This document shows, in pieces, positions 11,933-22,988 of a stretch of 64,000 nt of DNA. The notes under the pieces are model-generated. The model made no database searches. It saw nothing but the letters and a program-made list of their open reading frames with translations, and was not told where the DNA came from. Origin of the DNA: Caprella mutica (taxonomy: Eukaryota; Arthropoda; Malacostraca; Amphipoda; Caprellidae); NCBI GenBank assembly GCA_947561585.1, contig CANNZV010000932.1, positions 62,001-126,000 on the forward strand, read 5' to 3'. Each line of letters starts with the position of its first letter. The first letter of the stretch is position 1. A program made the translations under genes and the position numbers.

Positions 11933-12501
11933 ACAGGGAGGAGGCGTATAAGTAAATAATATAACCCGTATATTCTGGCAAACAAATGTTTGTCGAACTA
12001 TACTTATGCCACGTACACACTATCAAACACTTCGTCAAATTGTTTGTCGAACTGGTTAAATTTAACTCCCAGGCTTGCAGGAGTAAATAATGACAGAAAA
12101 CGTGTCAACATTCACTTAAAATAACTTTGGGTTGTAGAACAGTTGAGTATTTTAGAGAATGTGAATGGTTCCGTGATAGCGATCAAATTTAATAAAATAA
12201 CTGCTTGAGCTTATATAATACCATAAATTTATCAATATATATTGATATTCTGAAATAAGTAATACCAAGAATTAATCGACTGAGAACATTTCGTTAGAGA
12301 ATAATAAATATTCCATTTAATCCCTCTCCTTCCTTAATTGCTGCCTTTGATATCTTCTTCCTACATTGCAATCGGTTAAGAAACATCTCCTCGATTTAGA
12401 ATCTATGGAAAATGTGATTAAAATGGTTTTATTGAAGCTTTTTAATTGGTTGTTGGATTAGGCCGAAGACACGAACCGAATTCCCATTAGACTAGTCGAT
12501 T

Positions 12502-12547
12502 AGGGTTAGTTCCGAGTTATCGAACGGTTCCACATTTTCGATCATGA
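12502..12547. mobile_element. MITE family 1, left end only
   Basis: AGGGTTAGTTCCGAGTTATC and the rest of the 45-bp terminal repeat are well preserved, through TTTTCGATCATG. A possible right-end remnant, CGAAAATGTG, lies at 12621-12630, but the outermost 30 bp are gone. This is a truncated copy. Confidence 0.75.
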
Positions 12548-12834
12548 AGGAAAGAAATACTTAATGTTTATTACTTAACTTATTTTCTTAATATTTATTA
12601 TATACTTTTTCTTGTATAAACGAAAATGTGTCCTATTTTAATTATGAATAGTTTTCTGTTTGGGTTCTTTTATACGTTAGTAAAATAAATTGTAAGTTTT
12701 TTTAATTTTGTGAATGCTTTTTGATTGAAAAATTACATATTTAAAGCATACTGTGAAAATTAATTTTATTGGTGTATCCTATATCATGTATAAATATACA
12801 GTATAAAATTTCCTAACGATAACATTATGTATAT

Positions 12835-13063
12835 AGTGGGTGCCGTGGGACCTGGATAATGACCAATCTTCCAACCTTATTTCAAGCTATTTGGTTAAAT
12901 ATTTTTGAAGTTATAAATGACCTTGACCTTTGACCTGAGCGTTCCCAAAATTTTACCAGATGTTACGATAAAATTTTACTTTTTGAGTTATGCGAATAAC
13001 AAGATAGTAAATAAATAAATGCCCTTTATAACATTACCTTCCGCATATGGGAAGGTAATAATC
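12835..13063 (-). repeat. Dispersed repeat with nuclear-receptor half-sites, copy A
   Basis: On the minus strand this matches the family at 19665-20212. Shared parts are the entry segment ending GCATAACTCAAAAAGTA, the body TTGGTCATTATCCAGG, and the motif run AGGTCAAAGGTCAAGGTCA. TCAAGGTCA lies at 12918-12926 and a DR1 arrangement (AGGTCA-A-AGGTCA) at 12924-12936, both minus strand. About one and a half units are present. Non-coding. Confidence 0.8.
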
Positions 13064-13187
13064 AATATCGATTTTTCTATGGAAAGGGATATCAATTCTC
13101 AATCCTAGCTATGGAAACTGTAAAAATTACCCTGTTCCATCTCCACTCCTGTCCACTTGTCTCCACAAATGTGACACTCACAGCACC

Positions 13188-13419
13188 TGTTATAGCGTCA
13201 GTGTCTGTTATAGCGTCAGTGTCTGTTATAGCGTCAGTGTCTGTTATAGCGTCAGTGTCTGTTATAGCGCCAGTGTCTGTTATAGCGCCAGTGTCTGTTA
13301 TAGCGTCAGTGTCTGTTATAGCGTCAGTGTCTGTTATAGCGTCAGTGTCTGTTATAGCGTCAGTCTCTGTTATAGCGTCAGTGTCTGTTATAGCGTCAGT
13401 GTCTGTTATAGTGTCAGTG
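13188..13419. repeat. Minisatellite, 18-bp unit, about 13 copies
   Basis: The unit TGTTATAGCGTCAGTGTC is repeated head to tail without indels. Because 18 is a multiple of three, the plus strand stays open from 13111 to 13653 (180 codons), encoding a VIASVS hexapeptide repeat. The flanking parts of that frame show no domain or signal I recognise, so I read the open frame as a by-product. A real repetitive protein fragment is not excluded. Confidence 0.95.
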
Positions 13420-14224
13420 CTTCTCTCCCTACAATCAGATTCAGTTCATTACAACACATTAGCATCTATTATTAGTGAGATTTCTGTGTTAGGGGAAAAA
13501 AACTTCCTCTCCTCATCGATAACTGAGCGATTAACAACTCCAAACAGTCTCACCCAGTGTCCGGTTACGGAAAGTCAGTCCATCTGTCCACAGACATCAG
13601 CTGGTGTACAGTATGTAAATTATTTGTTCTTCCTATTGATAAATTCGATCTAAAAATCTTTTATATATTCAATTAAATTTTTTTTTGATAAGTTATCAGT
13701 TAAAAAAAATCTAAAAATGAATATAGTTCAATATTTTGATGAATTTTTATAATAGCATATTGATATTTTAATACAGTATCTAACTCCCATTATTCTTTAT
13801 TTATTACTATAAATTATTTAAGTTTAAAACTTTTGCAGAGATATTGAAAATCACACCGAAATATCCGCTCCTCAATTCCAGAAAAAATGAAATAGTTAAT
13901 ATCAGAAACTTTGGCAAGATCAGACTTCAGGAAAAAACTTTAATCGGGAATCTCGCGAAGTGCGAAAAACGCCGCCTTTGGTCTAAAAAATCTAAAAGTC
14001 TGATTGGGGGGAACATCTGATCCATTTCTGATCGTTTGGACATTTTTAATTAGTTTCAAAAGAAATGGAATAATTAGTTACTGACTGAGTTGCTGTCTTA
14101 CAACTTCTTCAAGATCTAATTTGATACTTTTACTCATAGTAATATAAGACATGATTAAATATTTAACAGAATACCATTTCTCACATTGAAAATTTCATTT
14201 TTTTTAAAGTTGAAATTTATAGTA
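13420..14224. other. AT-rich stretch, no gene recognised
   Basis: Apart from the tail of the open frame through the 18-bp repeat (ending 13653), I see only AT-rich non-coding sequence. There is no RNA gene or clear repeat. Confidence 0.45.
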
Positions 14225-14275
14225 TAGGATAGGTGAATTATTGGACGATTCTACATTGTCGACCATGTGAGAAAA
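14225..14275. mobile_element. MITE family 1, left end only (diverged)
   Basis: AGGATAGGTGAATTATTGGAC and the following segment to GACCATG match the family end with several changes. The copy runs into A/T low-complexity DNA; no right end is found. Confidence 0.55.
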
Positions 14276-14284
14276 TATATTTAA

Positions 14285-14530
14285 TTCGTTATTTTTTATT
14301 TTTTTATTTTTTTTTAAAAAGGCCCCTGCCAGAAGAAGCAAACCTTCTTTAAATAATAAATTAAATAAAATAAATAAAATAAATTAATTAATAATAAATA
14401 AATAAAATAAAATAAATTAATTAATAATAAATAAATAAAATAAATTAATTAAAAATAAATAAATAAATTAAATAATAAATAAATTAAATTAAATAATAAA
14501 TTAAATAAATTAAATTAAAAAAAAAAATCG
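14285..14530. repeat. A/T-only low-complexity tract
   Basis: About 245 bp of T-runs, then TAAATAAA/TTAATTAA-type sequence with very little G or C except for a short segment at 14320-14350. It looks like an expanded degenerate microsatellite. Confidence 0.85.
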
Positions 14531-16410
14531 TTATTTTGGTCACAAATTTCATTGGCCGTCAAAATTAAATCACTCCAATAGAAGCGAATTTGATAGCAAA
14601 GATTAAAGCTCAAAGCGGTGTAAACCATCATTGTACGTCTTGATGAAATCCGATGTGTATAAATCTTTTCAATGAAAGGTACAAACATCGTTGGAGACTC
14701 CCCCGGCAACGTCTGCAACCAATTAGATGTGAGCTGCATAAAGACACCTCTTCTGTAACGTCTAATTGCAAAGATCTCCAAATATATCACCTAGTGAATA
14801 TTTTGGGCAAACAGACTTGTCTGCCAAAATTAAGATGAATGACATTGATATTTCGGACATTTTTAAACTGACAACATTGCAGTTTCCCCGTCTGGTGTTG
14901 AACATTCGACCAAAAATATTCGGATGGTTTCTTTGCTCTCCTAAAAATTCCCCAACTGATGAGTGTGCATTTCTCAGGGAATTCGCAACGGTGTGTACTT
15001 AACTCCAATATATCCCGGTGTCTATTTTGTTTCACGTCATTTTTTCACTGCAGATAATGAGGCTGAGTTCAGAGATCACAAATCCGAGTGTTTAGTAGAA
15101 TTCTTGCAGTTCAAATAGTGTCTTAATTAGCCTTGATTAGAGATTATACCTTCTGTAAATATTCCTGATCTATCACTTTGCTATTTATGCAAGAATGAAG
15201 CTTCAGGCCTAATTACCGTCTAAAAATTAAATAACCTCATTAAGATTTGGTAATTAGAATACGTTCTTTGTTTGCTCGAAACTTGCCTCTAATATACGTC
15301 TTGATGAACAACCACCTGAAGATGTGATGAATTACTAACTTTCTTTATCAGAAAATTGAAGATCTTAGCGTAGTTTATGGAATAATGAGGAATAGTAAAC
15401 AATAATTTGATGAATACAAATTAGTTGATATATTTTTATGGAAACTTCTTAGTTTTGTCACTTGGAAGAATTTTTCTCACACTCACTTACTATCTTCATT
15501 TGCCTTAACTTTCGCCTCTTATGGTAATTCAGTCAGTATGGTAATTGAATCAATGATAACGTCTTAATTTGTAAGGGTAGAATCCTTGAATGTGAGAATA
15601 TGTGCAGAGCAACTGCCACTTTCTTTGAGGTTGTGATTGCTTCACCCTGAAGTCCAGTAGATTTCTCCCAAGATGTTACCTCTCAATCAATGGTCAGTCT
15701 ATCAAGTGAACATCTCAAGGAATTCATTAATTTAGATTAGAGAACCAGATCGGCACACTTGATAGCACACAAGATGGAGTGAATTAACCAGATTTCAGTC
15801 GCTAATAGTTGTGAATCAATAGAGACTAGAATACTCTTCATACTAGCATTATGAATTATAGAAACGTAATTTTCAATTTAAGACAGTGAACCAGATTTCC
15901 TTATTAATTCTTCAAGTTACATAAAAATACTTGTAAAATATTTAAAGATCTATTCTGATACTTTATTAACCAGCCAATCTGAAATTGTTTTTGATATTAA
16001 AAAGAATGCCATATATTCTATTAATCTTCTACTACTGTCACTTATATCTATCTAAGTAATAAATTATATACTTAATAACTTGGTTGTCTTAATTAGATCA
16101 AACAAACTAAAATCATATCTCAAAATCGTAAGGCAAATAATAATTATGGAATTTAAGACATTCAGTCCTAGAGATATTTCAAAGTTTCATCTGAGGACAT
16201 CAGCGTTCGTTTCTTGGCTCCTCTTCAGTGGGAATATTTGAGTTGTTGTCGAAGTGCTTTGGGATTCAGATTAGAGAGCCATTAGGCGGCTAATTAAACT
16301 CTTAATTGGGACTTAAAATATCTAATGTAAGACCAAGCAGATATTGGATGACAGCCTATATCTTTTATTGAGGAAAAGATTATTGCTACTGATTCTTAAC
16401 CTTGTTGAAT
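14531..16410. other. No gene recognised
   Basis: Overlapping short frames on both strands at 14515-15035 show no family I know. A near-palindrome of about 29 bp centred near 14813 (TTTTGGGCAAACAG / CTGTCTGCCAAAA type) is the only structure. The remainder to 16410 is ordinary AT-rich DNA. Confidence 0.45.
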
Positions 16411-16596
16411 GTTTGTTGGGTCAATATCGCCCAAATACTGTTACAACATTGATCCAATATAGTTACAACATATTGCCCCAATATAGTTACAACATTGTCT
16501 CAATATTGTTACAACAATGCAAATATTTTTACAATATTGCACCGAAACTTTTACAACATTGGGACAAAATTGTCTCGAGAAAGATTGCTACCAGGG
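16411..16596. repeat. Diverged CAATAT/ACAACATTG repeat with dispersed 3' tail
   Basis: Six or so imperfect copies of TTACAACATTG-n-CAATATAG (period about 25 bp) are followed by TCTCGAGAAAGATTGCTACC at 16573. The same order (CAATATTG-type repeats, then a CGAG..GG.TACCAGG-like tail) recurs at 21531-21908 and 30185-30250, so this is one dispersed family. An open frame of 107 codons overlapping it (16344-16667) is unsupported. Confidence 0.6.
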
Positions 16597-17040
16597 ATTT
16601 CGCCATGAAACCTATATCATTTTCGTATAAACCATACTATGTGTTCTCTATGTATACAAATCAATGAATTGCATTAGAGTTCAGTAATCATTATAGTCAT
16701 TAAATCCATTGCAGAGTAGTATTATTACCAGGTAACTTTATTGTTAGTAAATATTGGTAGTGTTTTTACTGGTACTTAGACAGTGGTTGTCAAAGTGCAA
16801 GGTGCTGTTAGTATTAATGGACCATTGTATTGACGACAAACAATAGTTATAAAAAGACTGTACAGTGTTTAAAGCCTCTTCCAATGGATGGAATAAATAA
16901 AAAGACTGTAATTTGAGGTACTAAAGCACTGAGTACTTGCAACTAATTATATTGGATTACTTTAAAGCGTAAATGATAGCCCCAGCACTCTGTAGATCGA
17001 TATTAACTCTTCAAATAGCGATTCAATATAGCTATGAATG

Positions 17041-17180
17041 GAGTAAGTTTTGAATTATAGGATGGTTCTCCATCTTCGATCATAGAAGAAAAAATATGGA
17101 GAAGTTATTATTTAACTTTAATTTAGATTGGTATCATGGATACCAATAAATAGAAGTTGGTATCCATATTCACATACTAT
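17041..17180. mobile_element. MITE family 1, copy lacking its right end
   Basis: The left end GAGTAAGTTTTGAATTATAG leads into TCTTCGATCATAG, then AT-rich sequence and the inner module GGTATCATGGATACCAAT at 17133, with TTGGTATCCAT following at 17157. The expected right terminal repeat is absent. Confidence 0.65.
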
Positions 17181-17550
17181 TCGAGGAGTAAATCCTTGTA
17201 GCCTGGCAATTGTGTAGACCCAGCGCATTGATGGCAATAATAGACATCTATGGATAGGAGAAATACACAGTCAGTCTGCTTAGCCATGGATATAGCAAGG
17301 CAGAATGAAGAGGAAGGAAGAAGAAGAAGTTGAGGAAAGATACAAAAGAAAGTAGAAGAAAAGAGGGGCCAAACTAAACAAAATTTGATAGATTTTTACA
17401 ATAGTACAAAAAGAATACCTACCCATAGGTAAAATCCGAATAATGAAGGGGGATGGGCTGTAATTTTTTTTACCCACAGCCTGATAATCAGACACCCTGT
17501 GAAACTAACTAATGTGGTTAGAAATAGCTAATAAACACTTCAAAAATCAG

Positions 17551-17941
17551 TGTGTCCCAAAAGGTTATGTTTCTTTCGTCTTATATTTTTAAAATATAGT
17601 AAACAGCACATACAGTTTTTGAGATATTGTCTCTGGCGCACACGTTTCTATCGATACAGTGTTACAAGCATAATGTTTTTACGGATGAAATGTTTTAACG
17701 ATAACTCTACTTTGATTGGTCGGCAAGGAGGAGGAGCCAACAGGAGGCGGAGCACTAAGCCTAAGTGCTCTGCCTGCCCGTTGTTGGCTCCGCCTCTTTT
17801 TACATAGTTAATAAGTTTAATTAAATTAAATTTCAAATAATAAGAACTTTGAAACTCCTAACATTGATAACTGTAATGTAGTTTGTTGTATCTGCTAGTT
17901 TGTTGTACTGCACACTTAATAATTGTTTGATGACCTAGCAG
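17551..17941. repeat. Dispersed repeat family 5, copy A (about 390 bp)
   Basis: It aligns along its length with 60311-60682 in the same orientation, from AAAGGTTATGTTTCTT to TGACCTAGC. At its centre is a G/C-rich hairpin: GGAGGAGGAGCCAACAGG pairs with a complementary arm ending GTTGGCTCCGCCTC. No terminal inverted repeats, poly-A tail or transposase. Short open frames on both strands exist only because of the hairpin region. Confidence 0.8.
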
Positions 17942-19664
17942 GGGTTCGTATTGGTCAATTTCCATAGCCAATCAAAGAGTTAGTAACCTTATAAACATTA
18001 TCCTAAATGCATAACTGCAAGGAACAATATTTTCGAAACTATATTCTTGGTGGTTGTAGTAACCTTTTAATTTCAAAACCATAGAGGTGCCACCGTCAAA
18101 ATATGAATTTATATAGTTCACAAATTGTACGTAAGTTGAGTACTTTTTATAACCAATATCGTCGATTGTCTATTTATACAATTTCATTATGAAGCCGACT
18201 GCATTATATCTCCAATAAGTTTACTATAATATATTAATGTATTCGGTTCTTTTTAATATCAATAACGTAATAATGTCAAAGTCAACTCAAAAGTTTTGCT
18301 ACTCCATCTCTTTCCATAAACTTTGCTATGCAAATCCCCTTTCTTTGGTCTGTGTGCCAATAACGTAAGACTTCATCTGCATTGAATTGAGGCTAAAGTT
18401 GTGCTTATTCGACCGCAAAAGAATCCCCACCTCACGCAGAAGGGTTCACCGTAATGCTGTGCAGCGTAACGAAACTATTGACAAATTGTGCCTTTATTCG
18501 GTGTGTTATTTTTACGAATGCTATCATTACAGAGGTCTTGTGAGCTCTCAAATTCCATGACAAAAGCAACCTGCTTAGCAATTCAGATTCCTCTCATCAA
18601 TAAAAATCACACCGAGGCGCTAATGGCGCTAGGAAGTGGGAACATGTCTAGAATTACCAGGTTACGAGAAAAAGTTTATATCCATTTCTGAAGTTACTTT
18701 TTCGCTGAAAAAGTTTTGAAGAAATATTCCTCATGGATGCATTAGTCCTAATATTATAATTAAGCTAAGATTTAATTATGAGTACAATTTTTGTATTGGT
18801 TTGCTATACAATTTTGAATCAATATCGTCTTAGAAGAACTCTGAGTGCTATCATTTTCTTTCTTAATTCTAAAATTCTTTCGCCAACACAAGTTTCATAC
18901 TCTGGAGAAATGAATGAAATAGAAATGTTAAGTTCCACGTTTATGACTCCAGCTTTCTTAAAACTAACTTGCACTAACTATTTTCTGCCTTTTTACTCTG
19001 TTTTTAGTAGCAACTCTAATCTCCAGATAGTCTTGATGATTTTTTGAGCAATTAAAGATTTTCTAACCACTCCATGGAGGACTCGAAAGAAGCATTTTGG
19101 AATTAGGGAGTGCGGCCTAAGTGTAATTGTGATTTTTAAATACATAGGGGACAACAGTACAATCGTCGTGGAAGTTCCTGATTGGATGACACTAATAAAA
19201 TTATGTATCAAGCTGCTATGGTTCTCCGGTTCAAACAAGCGCTCAAAGCTCATTGAAGACACAACTTTGGTGATAAAAATGTTGGCATTGCGCTACTGGG
19301 ACTCGTGAATGAGAAACAAAAACTAAAAATGCTAATTAACGAAATGAAGAAGACTGAGCCGTTTTCATTAGGTAGGCTGTGTTTTTGGAGAGAAAATGGC
19401 ACTCGACAGACAGCTTGTGTACCTACTTACAAATTAAGATCAACAGTCTTATTGTTTTGGTAGCGGCAGACCGTGTGTGCCTTGCGGTGGCAAATTAATT
19501 CCTAACTCACTAATCATATCACACAGGAATTAAGTCAATAGACTTGGTAAACACTAAAGTAGCAAAGAATAGAAAATTAAAATTTCAGTACATACTTTTA
19601 ACAATTTTTCTCACTCTGTAGACTCTCCATATCACTCAGTAACTTTGTATAAACCTTAAGGTTA
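17942..19664. other. No gene recognised
   Basis: Short frames (plus 18488-18691, plus 18778-19047, minus 18993-19262) have no recognisable domain. I see no repeat or RNA gene. GC is slightly higher than its surroundings at 18390-18680, without an identifiable cause. Confidence 0.45.
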
Positions 19665-20212
19665 CATTTAAGGCCGCAATTTTTTATTTATTTATCATCT
19701 TGTTATTCGCATAACTCAAAAAGTATTCAACCTAATTTCCCGAAATTTGGTGAGACGATTGGTCATTGCCCAGTCAGATTTTGAGAGCGATCCATTCAAA
19801 CGTCAAGGTCAAGGTCAAGGTTATTTATAAATCAATAACTCAAAAAGTTTTCAATCGAATTGCATAAAATTTTGTAAGACGATTTTTCATTATCAAGGAG
19901 CAAATTGGTTTGATTTTGGAAGCGATCGGGTCAAAGGTCAAGGTCATTTTTAACTCAGAAGTATTCAACCAAATTACATGAAATTTGGTGTTACAATTGG
20001 TCAATATCCAAGAACCAATTAGTTAGATTTTGGAAACAATCAGGTCAAAGTTCAAGGTCAAGGTCATTAACTCACCAAATTGCCTGAAATTTGTTGAGAC
20101 AATTGATCATTATCCAGGAACCATTTTTTTAGATTTTGGGAGCCAACAGGTCAAAGGTCAAGGTCATTTATAACCCATGAATTATTGGATGGTCAAGATC
20201 ATTTATAAGTGA
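19665..20212 (+). repeat. Dispersed repeat with nuclear-receptor half-sites, copy B (four units)
   Basis: Four diverged units of about 115-125 bp run in tandem. Each has AACTCAAAAAGT, then GAAATTTGGTGAGACGAT-like sequence, TGGTCATTATCCAGGA, GATTTTGGGAGC and finally a run of AAGGTCA. TCAAGGTCA occurs at 19803, 19809, 19938, 20052, 20058 and 20158. DR1 arrangements lie at 19928-19940 and 20148-20160. Copy A at 12835-13063 is in the opposite orientation. Non-coding; probably part of a larger repeat. Confidence 0.85.
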
Positions 20213-20495
20213 CGACTCAGGGGTCTAGATTCACTATACAGGATTCCATTATAAAGGAGTTATACCGTATTAAAATGTTGGAAGGAGAGTATTAGGTGAC
20301 GAATATTCATGAGTTTGTCTTCGCCTCTGAAGTTCTTTGTACGGCTAATAATTATTCAAATTTCTCCCATTAAATTTCACTGAAGAGACTTGGTAAAAGT
20401 GAGAGAGAAGAACAATTCAAAGTGCAGTGAGCTACGCCACTCACTTTTTAAAGGCCTTGTCATTGGAAAAAAATGTCACTAGTGTTTTAAATGGT

Positions 20496-20760
20496 TTAAG
20501 GGCCGTACACACATAGGGTTTTTAAGTCTTTCCACCAGACTTTTTGCTAAGCTCCTCCTACTTTTTCCACGAGAATATAAGAAAAAACTATATAACTATT
20601 ATTTATTTTAGTCCATAATACCTGCAGGTATCATGGATACCAACTGAAATAAATATCTATTATATAGTTTTTTTCTTATATTCTCGTGGAAAAAGTAGGA
20701 GGAGCTTAGCAAAAAGTCTTGTGGAAAGACTTAAAAACCCTACGTGTGTACGGCTCTTTA
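20496..20760. mobile_element. PIF/Harbinger-like MITE with TTA target duplication
   Basis: The 259-bp element (20499-20757) begins AGGGCCGTACACACATAGGG and ends with the complement. Its arms of about 105 bp are almost identical, so the insertion looks recent. TTA flanks both sides (20496-20498, 20758-20760). A 3-bp TWA duplication and GGGCC-type ends are known for PIF/Harbinger. The centre holds ATACCTGCAGGTAT and GGTATCATGGATACC, the palindromes also carried by MITE family 1. No coding capacity. Confidence 0.85.
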
Positions 20761-21530
20761 GATTTTATTACAGATCAATACTGGCAATAGTGAAAATAAA
20801 ACTTTTTAGTTACCTAGATTAAACAGAGAGAAAAAGTTTGTCATCAAGAGAAATTAATAACTTGGTGAACATTATCGAGTGAAAGATTTTAAACAGATTT
20901 TGCATTGAAAAATTAATATCCTATTAAGTAATTTAGTAATTATTAATAAGTGATGAATTTATTATTATAATTATTAATTTAATAATTATTAGTATTAAGT
21001 AATTTGTTATTTTTGCATAAGTACTTTATTATACTACACAGTACACATATATAAAAAAAATGTTTTATTATATAAAAATTTCACTGTATTCAGTGGACAT
21101 TTGATATCAGATGCATTAGTTTCATATAACAATGCTATATATTATATGTACATTTAATACAATTGTCATTTATTACATTGAAGACTATAACTTACGCTAT
21201 TAATAATCACTAGAAGACACCAGTAATGATATTTTTTTATTAGGTGAAGAAAATCAACATAAAAATCCACGGTAATTAAATCTAATATTTGAATTAGTCT
21301 CTAAATTAAAAAAATATGATCTTATTCAAAGTTGTGCTGCAATAATGTTGACTTATAATGGAAACAAATTTTTTGTTAAAATATTTAAAAATTATTTGAA
21401 AATGAGTTGTTATTTATTATGTGAAGTTTATTTAATTATTATAAAATAAATAGAATACAAAAAAAAGGAATCAATGGATATGTCACTGACATTAAAAGAA
21501 AATTAAACATGTTATCAATATTGATACAAA
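20761..21530. other. Very AT-rich stretch, no gene recognised
   Basis: Mostly ATTATTAATAA-like sequence with no open frame, RNA gene or clear repeat. Confidence 0.5.
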
Positions 21531-21908
21531 ATTATGACAACACTGTGCCAATACTGTGACAACACTGTACCAATACTGTGACAACACTGTGACAATATTG
21601 TGACAACACTGTGCCAATACTATGACAACACTGTGCCAATACTGTGACAACACTGTGCCAATATTGTGCCAATATTGTGACAACACTGTGCCAATATTGT
21701 GACAACACTGTGCCAATATTGTGACAACACTGTGCCAATATTGTGACAACACTGTGCCAATATTGTGACAACACTGTGCCAATATTGTGACAACACTGTG
21801 CCAATATTGTGACAACACTGTGCCAATATTGTGACAACACTGTGCCAATATTGTGACAACACTGTGCCAATATTGTGACAACACTGCTTCGAGTATGGCC
21901 ACCTGGAT
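21531..21908. repeat. Minisatellite, 22-bp unit, about 16 copies, with family tail
   Basis: The unit is CCAATATTGTGACAACACTG plus TG. Near-perfect copies run to 21886. Early units (21540-21640) carry variants (ACTGTG, ACTATG), later ones are uniform. Three units make 66 bp, so every minus-strand frame stays open (up to 136 codons), encoding a 22-residue periodic peptide; I read these as by-products. The tail CTTCGAGTATGGCCACCTGG at 21887 resembles the tails at 16573 and 30223. Confidence 0.95.
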
Positions 21909-21960
21909 AGCTTCAAGATCTTCTAAAAATTACTTCAAATATATAATTCCAAAATTATTC

Positions 21961-22743
21961 TACTGGTCAGTCAGTCTGCTGGTCAATGGTCAGTCAGTCT
22001 GCTGGTCAATGGTCAGTCAGTCTGCTGGTCAATGGTCAGTCAGTCTGCTGGTCAATGGTCAGTCAGTCTGCTGGTCAATGGTCAGTCAGTCTACTGGTCA
22101 ATGGTCAGTCAGTCTACTGGTCAATGGTCAGTCAGTCTGCTGGTCAATGGTCAGTCAGTCTGCTGGTCAATAGTCAGTCAGTCTGCTGGTCAATAGTCAG
22201 TCAGTCTGCTGGTCAATAGTCAGTCAGTCTGCTGGTCAATGGTCAGTCAGTCTACTGGTCAATAGTCAGTCAGTCAGTCAGTCTACTGGTCGATAGTCAG
22301 TCAGTCAGTCTACTGGTCGATAGTCAGTCAGTCAGTCTACTGGTCGATAGTCAGTCAGTCTACTGGTCAATGGTCAGTCAGTCTACTGGTCAATGGTCAG
22401 TCAGTCTACTGGTCAATGGTCAGTCAGTCTACTGGTAAATGGTCAGTCAGTCTACTGGTCAATGGTCAGTCAGTCTACTGGTCAATGGTCAGTCAGTCTA
22501 CTGGTCAATAGTCAGCCAGTCTACTGGTCAATAGTCAGTCAGTCTACTGGTCATTAGTCAGTCAGTCTACTGGTCAATGGTCAGTCAGTCTACTGGTCAA
22601 TAGTCAGTCAGTCTACTGGTCAATAGTCAGTCAGTCTACTGGTCAATAGTCAGTCAGTCTACTGGTCATTAGTCAGTCAGTCTACTGGTCAATGGTCAGT
22701 CAGTCTACTGGTCAATAGTCAGTCAGTCTACTGGTCAATGGTC
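21961..22743. repeat. Minisatellite, 23-bp unit, about 34 copies
   Basis: The unit is TCTACTGGTCAATGGTCAGT plus CAG. Variants (TCTGCTGG, AATAGTC, CATTAGTC) occur in blocks: TCTGC units lie mainly before 22240, TCTAC units after. At 22265-22345 some units gain extra CAGT tetramers. Only 74 bp separate it from the 22-bp array. Confidence 0.95.
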
Positions 22744-22923
22744 CTCTTCATCAGGATAAATATTTACAAAATCCACAAAGAAAATAGAGGTAAGGCGAGT
22801 GAGAGAGCTTATCTAAGCAAGAAGATATGACCATATTGTGCTGTCTTTATTTATCTATTTTATGTGAGGAAGACCTTAAACCAACACTACAGCGATGTAT
22901 TCTTTTCTTTTTATGTGAGGAAG

Positions 22924-22988
22924 TTATGGTGGTGCCATAGAAGATTAAGTTGGTGTCCCCTCTTAATATTCTATGGCCCCCACCATAA
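22924..22988. repeat. Short hairpin element (family 3), 65 bp
   Basis: TTATGGTGGTGCCATAGAAG at the left pairs with TTCTATGGCCCCCACCATAA at the right, with a short loop. Compared with 11142 the left arm has one G to T change and the right arm one extra C. Confidence 0.75.

Noticed and set aside
13111..13653. 180-codon frame with VIASVS repeats
   Set aside because: The open frame follows from the 18-bp period; no signal peptide, domain or splice context could be defended in the flanks.
17280..17495. Hydrophobic Ser/Phe-rich small protein on the minus strand
   Set aside because: Composition reflects a local GAAGAAGAAG purine-rich tract; no family recognised.
21492..22219. Open frames over the 22-bp and 23-bp arrays
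   Set aside because: Multiple frames are open because three units are a multiple of three and the units lack stops.
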